40,664 bases of DNA from Candidatus Gallacutalibacter stercoravium (GTDB taxonomy: Bacteria > Bacillota > Clostridia > Oscillospirales > Acutalibacteraceae), in contig DVJE01000033.1 of assembly GCA_018716975.1 (NCBI GenBank), positions 1 to 40,664 of the forward strand, in the 5' to 3' direction. Of this stretch, positions 1 to 6,716 are shown piece after piece. How positions within the stretch are numbered: position 1 is the first letter of the stretch; the number at the start of each line of letters is the position of its first letter. The position numbers and the translations under genes are program-made. A model generated the notes under the pieces. The model was not told the DNA's origin, searched no databases, and was given only the letters and a program-made list of their open reading frames with translations.

Positions 1-36
1 GGCCGGCTGCGGCTGGAAGCCAGAAAGTATAAATAA
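1..36 (+). CDS. C-terminal tail of upstream gene, probably YlmH-type S4-domain RNA-binding protein (partial)
   Basis: The first frame of the window reads GRLRLEARKYK and stops with TAA at 34-36, 14 bases before the divIVA start. The basic, beta-strand-like ending resembles the C-terminus of S4-domain proteins such as YlmH. In Firmicutes ylmH commonly sits directly before divIVA, and lspA and rluD often follow, as here. Only eleven residues are visible, so the identification rests mainly on gene order. The gene is cut by the left edge. Confidence 0.4.
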   Translation, partial: GRLRLEARKYK

Positions 37-50
37 GGAGGCGGCGGTAG

Positions 51-782
51 GTGGAGCTTATTACGCTTGACGATATTATAAACGCAAGTTTTCGCAAGGC
101 GACTATCGGGGGATACCGGCCCGATGATGTCGACAGCTTCTTAGACGAGGTGCAGGCTTCTTATGATCACCTGCTGAAAGAAAATGCGGAGCTGATGCAC
201 AAGCTGGAAATTCTCGCCAAAAAGGTGGAGGAGTACCGCGAAGAGGAAGAGAGCATCCGCAACACGCTGATGAACGCGCAAAAACTGGCGGATGCCTCTG
301 TGCGCGAAGCCAAGCACAAGGCCGAGGTAATTGTAAACGACGCCATGGCCAAGGCGGAAAAGCTATCGGCCAATGCGCAGTCTGAGGTGGAGCAGCAGCG
401 TATCGAGCTGGAGCGGCTGCAAAGCGAAGTGGTTCGTTTTCGTTCCCGTCTACTTACCATTTATAAAGAGCATTTAACCTTGATTGACGCTTTGCCGTCT
501 GAAAGCGGCGTAAAAAAGGCGGAGGAACCAAAAGAGCAACAGGAAGAAGCGGAGCAGCCGGCTGCACAGGAAAATGCCCCGCAGCAAGAGGAACCCGTGA
601 AAACCGAGGAGCCTAGCGCACCGGCAACAGAGCCGGCGGCCGCGCCGCAAGGGCCTGCGCCGGAGGAACCCCATGAAGAAGCAACCGCGCCCAGACCGGC
701 GGCGGATTTAAAATTCGGCGACGATTACGATATTCATCAAGAAGAGGCGCAGCAAGAATCTCCTCGCGGCCTTTTTAAATAA
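51..782 (+). CDS. divIVA: DivIVA-family cell division/polarity protein
   Basis: A 243-residue protein starting at GTG 51, with AAGGAG about ten bases upstream. Residues 1-35 carry the conserved DivIVA N-terminus (ITLDDIINASFRKATIGGY, then RPDDVDSFLDEV), the membrane-curvature-binding segment. Residues about 35-145 are a long heptad-like coiled coil rich in E, K, A and L. From about 150 to 225 the chain is a low-complexity E/P/A/Q tail that is probably disordered. DivIVA proteins gather at division septa and poles and recruit division or wall-growth proteins. The position after a probable ylmH and before lspA matches the usual division-cluster context of Clostridia. The acidic proline-rich tail is longer than in Bacillus DivIVA but is common in clostridial forms. 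Confidence 0.93.
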   Translation: MELITLDDIINASFRKATIGGYRPDDVDSFLDEVQASYDHLLKENAELMHKLEILAKKVEEYREEEESIRNTLMNAQKLADASVREAKHKAEVIVNDAMAKAEKLSANAQSEVEQQRIELERLQSEVVRFRSRLLTIYKEHLTLIDALPSESGVKKAEEPKEQQEEAEQPAAQENAPQQEEPVKTEEPSAPATEPAAAPQGPAPEEPHEEATAPRPAADLKFGDDYDIHQEEAQQESPRGLFK

Positions 783-827
783 TCATCTGAACAATAAACG
801 CTCTGCGGTTAGAAGCATCGCAAGGTG

Positions 828-868
828 GGCAGGCGGGGGCGAACCGTGGCGTTCGTCCCCGCCTTGCC
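828..868 (+). other. Very strong stem-loop between divIVA and lspA
   Basis: GGC-AGGCGGGGGCGAAC (828-844) pairs with GTTCGTCCCCGCCTTGCC (851-868) around a six-base loop, with one bulge and one mismatch. No T-run follows (the next bases are GGTTATAAAAATT), so this is not a standard intrinsic terminator. It may stabilise or process the mRNA between divIVA and lspA, or lower lspA expression. An AT-rich stretch immediately after it could hold a secondary lspA promoter. Confidence 0.6.
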
Positions 869-947
869 GGTTATAAAAATTACAATAAAGCGCGGCCGGT
901 GTAACGCCCGCTTTGTTTGGCAAAAGAGTAAAGAAAGGACGAGAGCT

Positions 948-1457
948 TTGCCGGTTTTGGTATTATTTTTGGCGGCTACCGTGGTGTTGGCGGATCAGCT
1001 CATCAAATTGCTGGTGCTGTATGCCCTTAAACCGCTGGGTACGGTAACGGTAATCCCCGGGCTTTTTAATCTAACTTATGTAGAGAATAGAGGCGCCGCT
1101 TTCGGCATGCTGGAAGGACATCGGTGGTTTTTGATTGCCATGGTGGTGCTCATCACAGCTATTTTTGTCTTTATTCTATGTCGCTTTCAAATTACCAGTA
1201 AGCTGTTTGCATCCGCTGTGGTGTTAATTTTGGGCGGCGGCATCAGCAACCTCATTGATCGGTTGGCATATGGATTTGTGGTGGACTATTTAAGCGTGTC
1301 GTTTTTTCCGCCGGTGTGCAATCTGGCCGATTACTGCATTACGGTTGGCACTGTGCTGCTGGTAATTTACATTTTATTTTTTTCCGACCTTACGCAAAAG
1401 GAGCGCGAAGCCAAGGCGCAAAACAAAGAGAGCCGTAGCGGGCAGGATAAATCGTGA
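948..1457 (+). CDS. lspA: Lipoprotein signal peptidase (signal peptidase II)
   Basis: LspA is the membrane aspartic protease that cuts prolipoproteins before the lipid-modified cysteine. I place the start at TTG 948, giving 169 residues, the normal family length, with AAGAAAGGAC about eight bases upstream. A longer reading from 825 would add about 41 basic residues and run through the strong hairpin at 828-868. Four hydrophobic segments are visible. The catalytic aspartates lie in the conserved blocks GGGISNLIDR (D104) and FPPVCNLAD (D128), and NRGAAFG is the usual third block. The C-terminal tail is charged and presumably cytoplasmic. It sits upstream of rluD, as in many Firmicutes. Two lipoproteins encoded in this window (17.2 kb and 27.2 kb) would be substrates. 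Confidence 0.95.
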   Translation: MPVLVLFLAATVVLADQLIKLLVLYALKPLGTVTVIPGLFNLTYVENRGAAFGMLEGHRWFLIAMVVLITAIFVFILCRFQITSKLFASAVVLILGGGISNLIDRLAYGFVVDYLSVSFFPPVCNLADYCITVGTVLLVIYILFFSDLTQKEREAKAQNKESRSGQDKS

Positions 1458-1483
1458 AAAAATTAAGGATGCGGTAAACGATA

Positions 1484-2407
1484 ATGGAAACGAGGGTTCT
1501 TGAGGTTGCGCAGGCCCAAGAAGGCCTGCGGGTGGATAAGCTGTTGGCAGAGGCATACACCGACCTAACGCGTTCGGCTGTGCAGCGCCTTTTGGATGAA
1601 GGGCATGTGCAGCTACAGGGCAAGCCGCTTGCCAAAAGCTACCGGGTGCAGGCAGGGGATCAGATAGCCGTTGTGGTTCCGCCGCCGGCTGCCTTATCGG
1701 TGGAGGCGGAGGCCATCCCATTGGATATCATCTATGAAGATGGGGATCTTCTGGTGGTCAACAAGCCCCAGGGCATGGTGGTGCATCCGGCGGCGGGCAA
1801 TTACAGCGGCACATTGGTAAACGCCCTACTGGCCCATTGCGGCGATTCTCTTTCAGGTATCAATGGGGTAATCCGCCCCGGCATCGTGCACCGTATCGAT
1901 AAAGATACCAGCGGCTTGCTGATTGTGGCAAAAAATGATTTTGCCCATCAGGGCTTGGCGGAGCAAATTAAGGCCCACAGCTTTACACGGGAATATGAAG
2001 CGGTGGTGCACGGTAGGCTAAAGGAAGAACAAGGAACGGTGGAAACCGCCATTGGCCGGCATCCGGTGCACCGCAAGCAGATGGCTGTGGTACCCAAGGA
2101 AGCACCGGGCGCTCGCTGGGCCGTTACCCATTACTGGGCGCTGGCCTATTATTCCGGTTATACCCATGTGAGGTTGCGGTTAGAAACAGGCAGAACCCAT
2201 CAAATTCGGGTGCACATGGCCTATCTTGGGCATCCGGTGGCGGGGGATCCGCTATACGGCCCGAAAAAAGCGGCGCCGGGGCTTAACGGCCAATGCCTGC
2301 ATGCCCGTAGAATTGGTTTTGTGCACCCCCGCACCATGCAGTATATGGAGTTTACCAGCCCCTTGCCGGATTATTTTACCCGTTTTTTAAATAAGCTCAC
2401 CCGCTAA
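1484..2407 (+). CDS. rluD: Large-subunit rRNA pseudouridine synthase, RluD/RluA family
   Basis: A 307-residue protein starting at ATG 1484, 26 bases after lspA, so probably co-transcribed. Residues about 10-65 form an S4 RNA-binding domain (GLRVDKLLAE, then RSAVQRLLDEGHVQLQGK). The catalytic domain follows, with VVNKPQGMVVHPAAG and the family signature HRIDKDTSGLL at 136-146, where D139 is the catalytic aspartate. ETGRTHQIRVH and the late PVAGDPLYG block are also present. Enzymes of this type convert uridines of 23S rRNA to pseudouridine. RluD specificity (helix 69) is inferred from the domain order and the lspA neighbourhood; RluA/RluC-like specificity cannot be ruled out from sequence alone. 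Confidence 0.93.
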   Translation: METRVLEVAQAQEGLRVDKLLAEAYTDLTRSAVQRLLDEGHVQLQGKPLAKSYRVQAGDQIAVVVPPPAALSVEAEAIPLDIIYEDGDLLVVNKPQGMVVHPAAGNYSGTLVNALLAHCGDSLSGINGVIRPGIVHRIDKDTSGLLIVAKNDFAHQGLAEQIKAHSFTREYEAVVHGRLKEEQGTVETAIGRHPVHRKQMAVVPKEAPGARWAVTHYWALAYYSGYTHVRLRLETGRTHQIRVHMAYLGHPVAGDPLYGPKKAAPGLNGQCLHARRIGFVHPRTMQYMEFTSPLPDYFTRFLNKLTR

Positions 2408-2434
2408 GCCGCTGGGTTGCTTAGCCGCTTATGG

Positions 2435-2468
2435 CCTCCTAGCCTCCTAGCCTTCTAACCTTCTAACC
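2435..2468. repeat. 8-bp tandem repeat (2x CCTCCTAG + 2x CCTTCTAA)
   Basis: Four back-to-back 8-bp units lie in the gap between rluD and the ComEA-like gene: two copies of CCTCCTAG followed by two of CCTTCTAA, plus a trailing CC. An imperfect direct repeat of AGCCGCT lies just before it. The repeat is intergenic, so slippage would change spacing rather than a reading frame. The rest of 2408-2563 shows no gene. Confidence 0.7.
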
Positions 2469-2563
2469 GTATCGTTTTACTGAAAAAGGCTGGTTTTTCC
2501 TTGTGTGCTTAGAGCCGCCGAAGCGGTTAGACTATAAAAACCACAAAATGGAGTTGACCTGTT

Positions 2564-2959
2564 GTGGAGCAGAAAGTGACGACCGAACGTGTGCTGATAG
2601 CGGTAGCGTTGTTATTGTGCGCCCTTTTGATAGGGTACAACGCTTTTTATATTCCTTCTGCACAAACGCCGCAGGTGATTTTGGTGGAAGGGGATCTTTC
2701 GGCCATAGAGGAGCAAGCCGTGCAGGGATCAGAAGCCTATGATCCGCGCCCAGCTTCTTCTCAACCAGGTAAGCTCAACGTCAATACAGCCAGTGTAGAA
2801 GAACTGATGGAATTGCCGGGTATCGGCGAGGTGTTGGCGGGCCGCATTGTTGCGTACCGCCAGCAGCAAGGCAACTTTTCCGATTTGCAACAGTTGTTGC
2901 AGGTGGATGGGATCGGCGACGCCCTGTATGAAAAGATGGCCCCTTACTTAACGGTTTAG
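2564..2959 (+). CDS. ComEA-like helix-hairpin-helix protein, membrane-anchored
   Basis: A 131-residue protein starting at GTG 2564 (TGGAG about eleven bases before). Residues about 8-30 are one hydrophobic segment (VLIAVALLLCALLIGYNAFYI) serving as membrane anchor, followed by a linker. Residues about 68-131 hold the paired helix-hairpin-helix fold: LNVNTASVEELMELPGIG and then LLQVDGIGDALYEKM. ComEA binds double-stranded DNA outside the membrane during natural transformation. This protein lacks the SLBB domain found between anchor and HhH in longer ComEA proteins. No comEB/comEC follows, so a competence role is uncertain; the short form may be a general DNA-binding surface protein. Confidence 0.8.
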   Translation: MEQKVTTERVLIAVALLLCALLIGYNAFYIPSAQTPQVILVEGDLSAIEEQAVQGSEAYDPRPASSQPGKLNVNTASVEELMELPGIGEVLAGRIVAYRQQQGNFSDLQQLLQVDGIGDALYEKMAPYLTV

Positions 2960-2982
2960 CGGATGAGGCGGCGGGGTTCGTT

Positions 2983-3112
2983 TAACTAACAAATTGTATT
3001 ATTATAATAAAAATATACTATTTGAATATGCTCTCTTTTTTATCATATCAAAAATTTATATATATCATGATGAAAAATACAAACAGTATAATAATTATCA
3101 AGAGGCTTTCTG
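2983..3112. other. AT-rich leader/promoter region before the phosphotransferase gene
   Basis: From TTTAACTAACAAATTG to about 3112 the sequence is far richer in A and T than its surroundings, with runs such as TTATAATAAAAATATAC and AAATTTATATATATC. Several TATAAT-like hexamers are present, so the exact promoter cannot be chosen. The reading frame of the downstream gene happens to stay open through it, but the composition and the peptide (rich in Y, N, I, K and F) do not look like the rest of that protein. Confidence 0.5.
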
Positions 3113-3137
3113 CCAATTTGATAAAGTGGGTGGCCGT

Positions 3138-4124
3138 ATGGGCGTAGAGGTTTCTCAAATCAGCCAATATATGTATCGCTACTACCATTACAAAGCGTGC
3201 TGTATAGAACCGGTGAAAGGCGGCACCGTGGGGGAAACTTATGCGATCGACGGCAAATATTTTCTCAAGCTGTATGATAGCCGTTTAGCGATTACGCCGA
3301 GGTGCATCGCTGCATTGCCTGAGCAACTGGCAGTGCTGGATAAGCTTTACCGCACCAGTGCCCTGGCAGATAGGATTTGCCACCCCATTCCAACGGTGCA
3401 AGGAGCGCTGTTTTTTGCGCATCATCTCATAACCGGTGTGCTTTTTAACCTGATTCCGGGTGCAGCGGTGGGGTATGGCAATGCCTATTCCAATGAAGAG
3501 CTGCGGCAGCTTGCCGCCATTGTAAAGGATTTGCACGCGGTAGACATCGGACCTTATGAAAAGCTTTGCCCAAAGGAAGAATATGATTTGCGCTTTTGTG
3601 TGCGTCTGCAACAGATGATGCAGACGATTGTGGAGGATGGAGGAGGTTTTCCGGAACCCTTTTGCCAAGCGGCGCGCCAATATTACGGCGTGCTTGTTTC
3701 CCAAATCCAACATACGCAAAAGCTGGCCCAACTGCTCAAAAAGAAGGAATTGCCCTTTGTGCTGTGTCATACCGATATCCACGGCGGCAATGTTATGCGG
3801 GATCCCAAAGGGAAGCTTTATCTGATCGATTGGGAAAACGTGATTCTCGCGCCGAAAGAAGCAGACCTATTCAGCTTTTACGAAGAGGATTATTTTCCTC
3901 TTTTTGCCCAGAGCGTAGAAAAAGAGGCGATAACCTATTACATTACGCGCCGGGATTTAGAGGATATTTGGGAGTTTTACCGTAGCTTGCAAAACGGTGA
4001 ATATGAAGAGCCGGAGCAACAAGAGGTGCTGGGCCATGTTACCCGGATTTTTGCCCACCTGCGCGCGGCGAAATATGAGGAGCAAGAGCATATTTTCGCA
4101 AGGGAGCCAGGCCCTAGAACGTGA
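3138..4124 (+). CDS. Aminoglycoside/choline-kinase-like phosphotransferase (APH family)
   Basis: A 328-residue protein kinase-like phosphotransferase of unknown substrate. I use ATG 3138 (MGVEVSQISQYMYRYYHY); the frame is open to TTG 2994, but that extension is AT-rich leader with no homologous look. The N-lobe shows TYAIDGKYFLKLYD with the nucleotide-binding lysine. The C-lobe has the catalytic motif HTDIHGGN followed by YLIDWENV, the APH equivalents of the kinase HxDxxxxN loop and the DFG aspartate. These residues are intact, so activity is likely. Possible substrates include small alcohols, amino sugars or choline; CotS-like spore kinases share the fold. It ends before a bidirectional terminator and has no linked biosynthetic genes. 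Confidence 0.8.
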   Translation: MGVEVSQISQYMYRYYHYKACCIEPVKGGTVGETYAIDGKYFLKLYDSRLAITPRCIAALPEQLAVLDKLYRTSALADRICHPIPTVQGALFFAHHLITGVLFNLIPGAAVGYGNAYSNEELRQLAAIVKDLHAVDIGPYEKLCPKEEYDLRFCVRLQQMMQTIVEDGGGFPEPFCQAARQYYGVLVSQIQHTQKLAQLLKKKELPFVLCHTDIHGGNVMRDPKGKLYLIDWENVILAPKEADLFSFYEEDYFPLFAQSVEKEAITYYITRRDLEDIWEFYRSLQNGEYEEPEQQEVLGHVTRIFAHLRAAKYEEQEHIFAREPGPRT

Positions 4125-4307
4125 TACCACAAGCCGTTCGAGTGGCACTGAAAATTCATCTAGTAGTATTCATTGTCCCACCGTTCGTAAACGGGCAATT
4201 CCATACGAAGAAAGCTTTTGCGATATCGTAAGATAGTAAGATTGCGATGCATTTGTTGCTGCGCTGATGCTTGCTCTATCGTTTCTGTCCGCCCTTGTGC
4301 TAAAAGA

Positions 4308-4337
4308 AAAAGGGGCCCCTCATCGGGGCTCCTTTTT
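4308..4337. terminator. Bidirectional intrinsic terminator
   Basis: AAAAGGGGCCCC (4308-4319) pairs with GGGGCTCCTTTT (4325-4336) with one G-T wobble and a five-base loop. The T-run on + and the A-run on the 5' side (CTTTTTCTTTT on -) let it end both the phosphotransferase gene (+) and the converging PH-domain gene (-). The remainder of 4125-4395 shows no gene. Confidence 0.85.
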
Positions 4338-4395
4338 ATAGCTTGCAAGTTAATTTGAGCGTTACGATTTTCTTTACAGCGGGGTAAAAGGACGG

Positions 4396-4821
4396 CTATT
4401 CTAAAGGCTCCGGTTGGGGGAGATCATCCGCTTCCATATCGGGATCAATCAGCTCGCCTTGACGCATACGAAGACGGATTTTGTCGTTTTCCACAGCCTG
4501 AGACAACAGATCGCGAAATTGTTTTGAGTGCCGAATGTTTTTAATCACCAAAGTGGGGTGGGTTTTGTCTTGTGCTTCTACCATGAGGGTGCCCAAGCCG
4601 AAAATCCGCTGAATGAGAGAGCGGCGCAAGGTCATATCCACCACGCGGTAAAGCAGTGTTTCGTTTTCGTTGATGTTAAAAAAGCCCTGTCGTAAAATCA
4701 ACCTTTTTTCAGCCAGCGTATAGGTGGTAAAGGTAAAAGGCAAGCCGAAGAAAAGCCAGCGCTTGCGCTCTTTTACAGGAAGAGGGAGCGCCTCGTTGGT
4801 AGCTACGCTTTTTTCTTTCAT
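4396..4821 (-). CDS. Bacterial PH-domain protein (bPH2-like), single domain
   Basis: A 141-residue protein. Residues about 20-110 match the bacterial PH fold seen in YdbS/YdbT-type proteins: TTYTLAEKRLILRQGFFN, then ETLLYRVVDMTLRRSLIQRI, then FGLGTLMVEAQD and a final helix NIRHSKQFRDLLSQAV. Most family members carry transmembrane helices; here only a short hydrophobic stretch (RWLFFGLPFTF) precedes the domain, so this is probably soluble or peripherally bound. The C-terminal 25 residues are acidic. It lies 47 bases after the Nudix gene on the same strand and is probably co-transcribed with it. Cellular role unknown. Confidence 0.7.
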   Translation of the reverse strand: MKEKSVATNEALPLPVKERKRWLFFGLPFTFTTYTLAEKRLILRQGFFNINENETLLYRVVDMTLRRSLIQRIFGLGTLMVEAQDKTHPTLVIKNIRHSKQFRDLLSQAVENDKIRLRMRQGELIDPDMEADDLPQPEPLE

Positions 4822-4868
4822 CTGTTATGCAACTCCAATCCAGTAGGGTTTCGTGTTCTTGCGGCGTT

Positions 4869-5327
4869 TTACAGCACGGTTAGCGCCTGATTCCAAGGGG
4901 CGAAAGCCTCTTGCTTATGGGGGTTTAAAAAGAGCTCTAGGTATTTATCCATGTCGGGGGCCAGCTTTTGGGTGGGCAGTAGATCGCGTTTTATCCAAAA
5001 AACCCGCCCTTCGTCGGTTTGGTCGATTAAGGTGCCCTCATAATCGCTGGTGCGGTACAAAAAGCAAAGCCAACGCTCTTGGCTTTGAGGCTGGGCGTAA
5101 TGGATAACGCCCGCGTATTCCACATTATGTATGGTGAGGCCGGTTTCTTCCTTTACCTCTCGTATTACCGAATGCAAAAAGCTTTCGCCGGGCTCTACAT
5201 GCCCGCCGGGAAAGGTAACGCCGCCCCAACCGTGTTTTGGAACCTTATCTAGCGCCAATACTTCATCGGTTTCAGGCCGGTAAATCATACACATGTTTAA
5301 AAACTGGCTTGCAGATACAGCAGACAC
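4869..5327 (-). CDS. Nudix hydrolase (MutT-like)
   Basis: Nudix enzymes hydrolyse nucleoside diphosphates linked to another group, often oxidised dNTPs. The Nudix box GX5EX7REUXEEXGU is complete: GHVEPGE, then SFLHSVI and REVKEETGL. I choose GTG 5327 as start (152 residues) because AAGAGG lies eight bases upstream. An in-frame ATG at 5354 would give 161 residues but has no visible ribosome site. The N-terminal strand MCMIYRPETDEVLAL and the GWGGVTFPGGHV lead-in resemble 8-oxo-dGTP diphosphatase-type MutT proteins, but substrate cannot be read from the box. No downstream terminator separates it from the PH-domain gene. Confidence 0.85.
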   Translation of the reverse strand: MSAVSASQFLNMCMIYRPETDEVLALDKVPKHGWGGVTFPGGHVEPGESFLHSVIREVKEETGLTIHNVEYAGVIHYAQPQSQERWLCFLYRTSDYEGTLIDQTDEGRVFWIKRDLLPTQKLAPDMDKYLELFLNPHKQEAFAPWNQALTVL

Positions 5328-5386
5328 ACAAGAAACCTCTTTTCTAATTATCATATACAAAGGAATAACTGCTTATTAAAACAGGA

Positions 5387-5422
5387 GGGAGCGCGGCAGA
5401 AGGTTTGGTTCTGCGCGCTCCC
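5387..5422 (-). terminator. Intrinsic terminator after pfkA
   Basis: GGGAGCGCG-CAGAA at 5387-5401 pairs with TTCTG-CGCGCTCCC at 5408-5422 (one mismatch). Read on the - strand the hairpin is followed by TCCTGTTTTAAT, a modest T-tract. It lies directly downstream of the phosphofructokinase stop and isolates that gene from the Nudix gene. Confidence 0.7.
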
Positions 5423-5459
5423 ATTGCTGCAAAAGGAAACCGAATAAAATAAGAATGAT

Positions 5460-6542
5460 TTAATCGCCGAAACATACGCCGATTTGCCGCGCTGCACGCA
5501 CGATAGAAGAATCAGTGGGCACTGTTTTCAGTTTACCGGCCACTTCTTGCAACGGCACGGGCACAATCTCGTTGTTGCGCAACGCCACCATGTTGCCGTA
5601 TTTCCCCTCAATAACCAGCTGGGCCGCCGCCGCGCCGAAGCGGGTGGACAGGGTACGGTCATAGGGGCACGGGCTGCCGCCGCGCTGAAAGTGCCCAGGA
5701 ACCGTAACGCGAATTTCTTGGCCGGTAAGGGCTTCCAACTCTGTAGCTAATTTATAAGAGATAGAGGGATACGGAGAGGAAGCTAATTTAGCTTTATAGG
5801 CTTTCTTAGAAAGGGCAGCGTCCTCTTTTGAAATAGCCCCCTCCGCCACGGCCAAAATGGAAAAGCGCTTGCCCATCCGGTTGCGCTTCTTTAAGGTTTT
5901 TACAATGGATTCGGTGGTATAGGGGATCTCAGGAATTAAAATCACATCGGCGCCCCCCGCGATGCCGGCGTGCAAAGTGAGCCAACCGGCTTTATGACCC
6001 ATCAGCTCCACAATAAATACCCGCCCGTGGGAGGTGGCTGTGGTATGGATACAGTCAAGCACATTGGCGGCAATGTCCACTGCGCTTTGAAAGCCAAAGG
6101 TCATATCGGTGCCCCACACGTCGTTGTCAATGGTTTTGGGCAGGGTAACCACGTTTAGGCCCTCTTCCCGCAGCAGGTTTGCAGTTTTATGGGTGCCGTT
6201 GCCGCCCAAGATTACCAAGCAATCCAGCTTCAGCTTTTTGTAAGTGGCTTTCATAGCGGCTACTTTATCCACGCTGTCTTTTTCATCAATTACCCGCATC
6301 AGCTTAAACGGCTGACGAGAGGTACCCAGGATTGTGCCGCCAAGGTTTAAAATACCAGAAAAGTCTTCCCGGCTCATCAGGCGGTATTCCCCGGTGATAA
6401 GCCCACGGTAACCGTCTGTGATGCCGTAAATTTGCAAATTGTCTTCTCCATAGTATTCATACAAAGCTTTCGCTACCCCGTGCAAGGCCGCGTTTAAGCC
6501 CTGGCAATCGCCGCCGCTGGTGAGCATTCCAATCCGTTTCAT
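5460..6542 (-). CDS. pfkA: 6-phosphofructokinase, atypical clade
   Basis: Transfers phosphate to fructose 6-phosphate, the committing step of glycolysis. I place the start at ATG 6542 (MKRIGMLTSGG; GAGGG six bases before); an ATG two codons upstream would leave no ribosome-site spacing. About 360 residues, somewhat longer than the 320-residue ATP-PFK of E. coli. Recognised blocks are LTSGGDCQGLN, GGTILGTSR, LGGNGTHKTA (113-117 = GGNGT), PKTIDND (135-141), FIVELMGHKAGW and VPGHFQRGGSP. The usual GGDGS/T has Asn in place of the Mg-coordinating Asp, and the TIDND motif is preceded by Lys (PPi-PFK-like) while the GGxG glycine is ATP-like. Phosphoryl donor is therefore not certain. It lies downstream of ppk. 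Confidence 0.9.
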   Translation of the reverse strand: MKRIGMLTSGGDCQGLNAALHGVAKALYEYYGEDNLQIYGITDGYRGLITGEYRLMSREDFSGILNLGGTILGTSRQPFKLMRVIDEKDSVDKVAAMKATYKKLKLDCLVILGGNGTHKTANLLREEGLNVVTLPKTIDNDVWGTDMTFGFQSAVDIAANVLDCIHTTATSHGRVFIVELMGHKAGWLTLHAGIAGGADVILIPEIPYTTESIVKTLKKRNRMGKRFSILAVAEGAISKEDAALSKKAYKAKLASSPYPSISYKLATELEALTGQEIRVTVPGHFQRGGSPCPYDRTLSTRFGAAAAQLVIEGKYGNMVALRNNEIVPVPLQEVAGKLKTVPTDSSIVRAARQIGVCFGD

Positions 6543-6613
6543 TGTCATCCCTCAACTTCCCAGGTTTTAAATTCATTTTTGTTGCTTCGGCGCTTCTTTA
6601 CCGGCAAAAGAGA

Positions 6614-6634
6614 GGGCTTTTCTACAAAAAGCCC
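6614..6634 (-). terminator. Probable terminator after ppk
   Basis: GGGCTTTT (6614-6621) pairs with AAAAGCCC (6627-6634) across a short loop. On the - strand it is followed by TCTCTTTTGCC, a weak T-tract. It lies in the 174-base gap between ppk and pfkA. Termination may be partial. Confidence 0.5.
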
Positions 6635-6716
6635 ATTCCCCGATAGAGCGGTTTGTTTTATTCTACCTCTTTTTCCTTTTTCGCGCAACCTTAGAAGAAA
6701 AGGGACGGCAAAACAA

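Noticed and set aside
3001-3137. N-terminal extension of the phosphotransferase starting at TTG 2994
   Set aside because: AT-rich composition unlike the gene, Y/N/I/K-rich peptide and no ribosome site; more likely promoter/leader.
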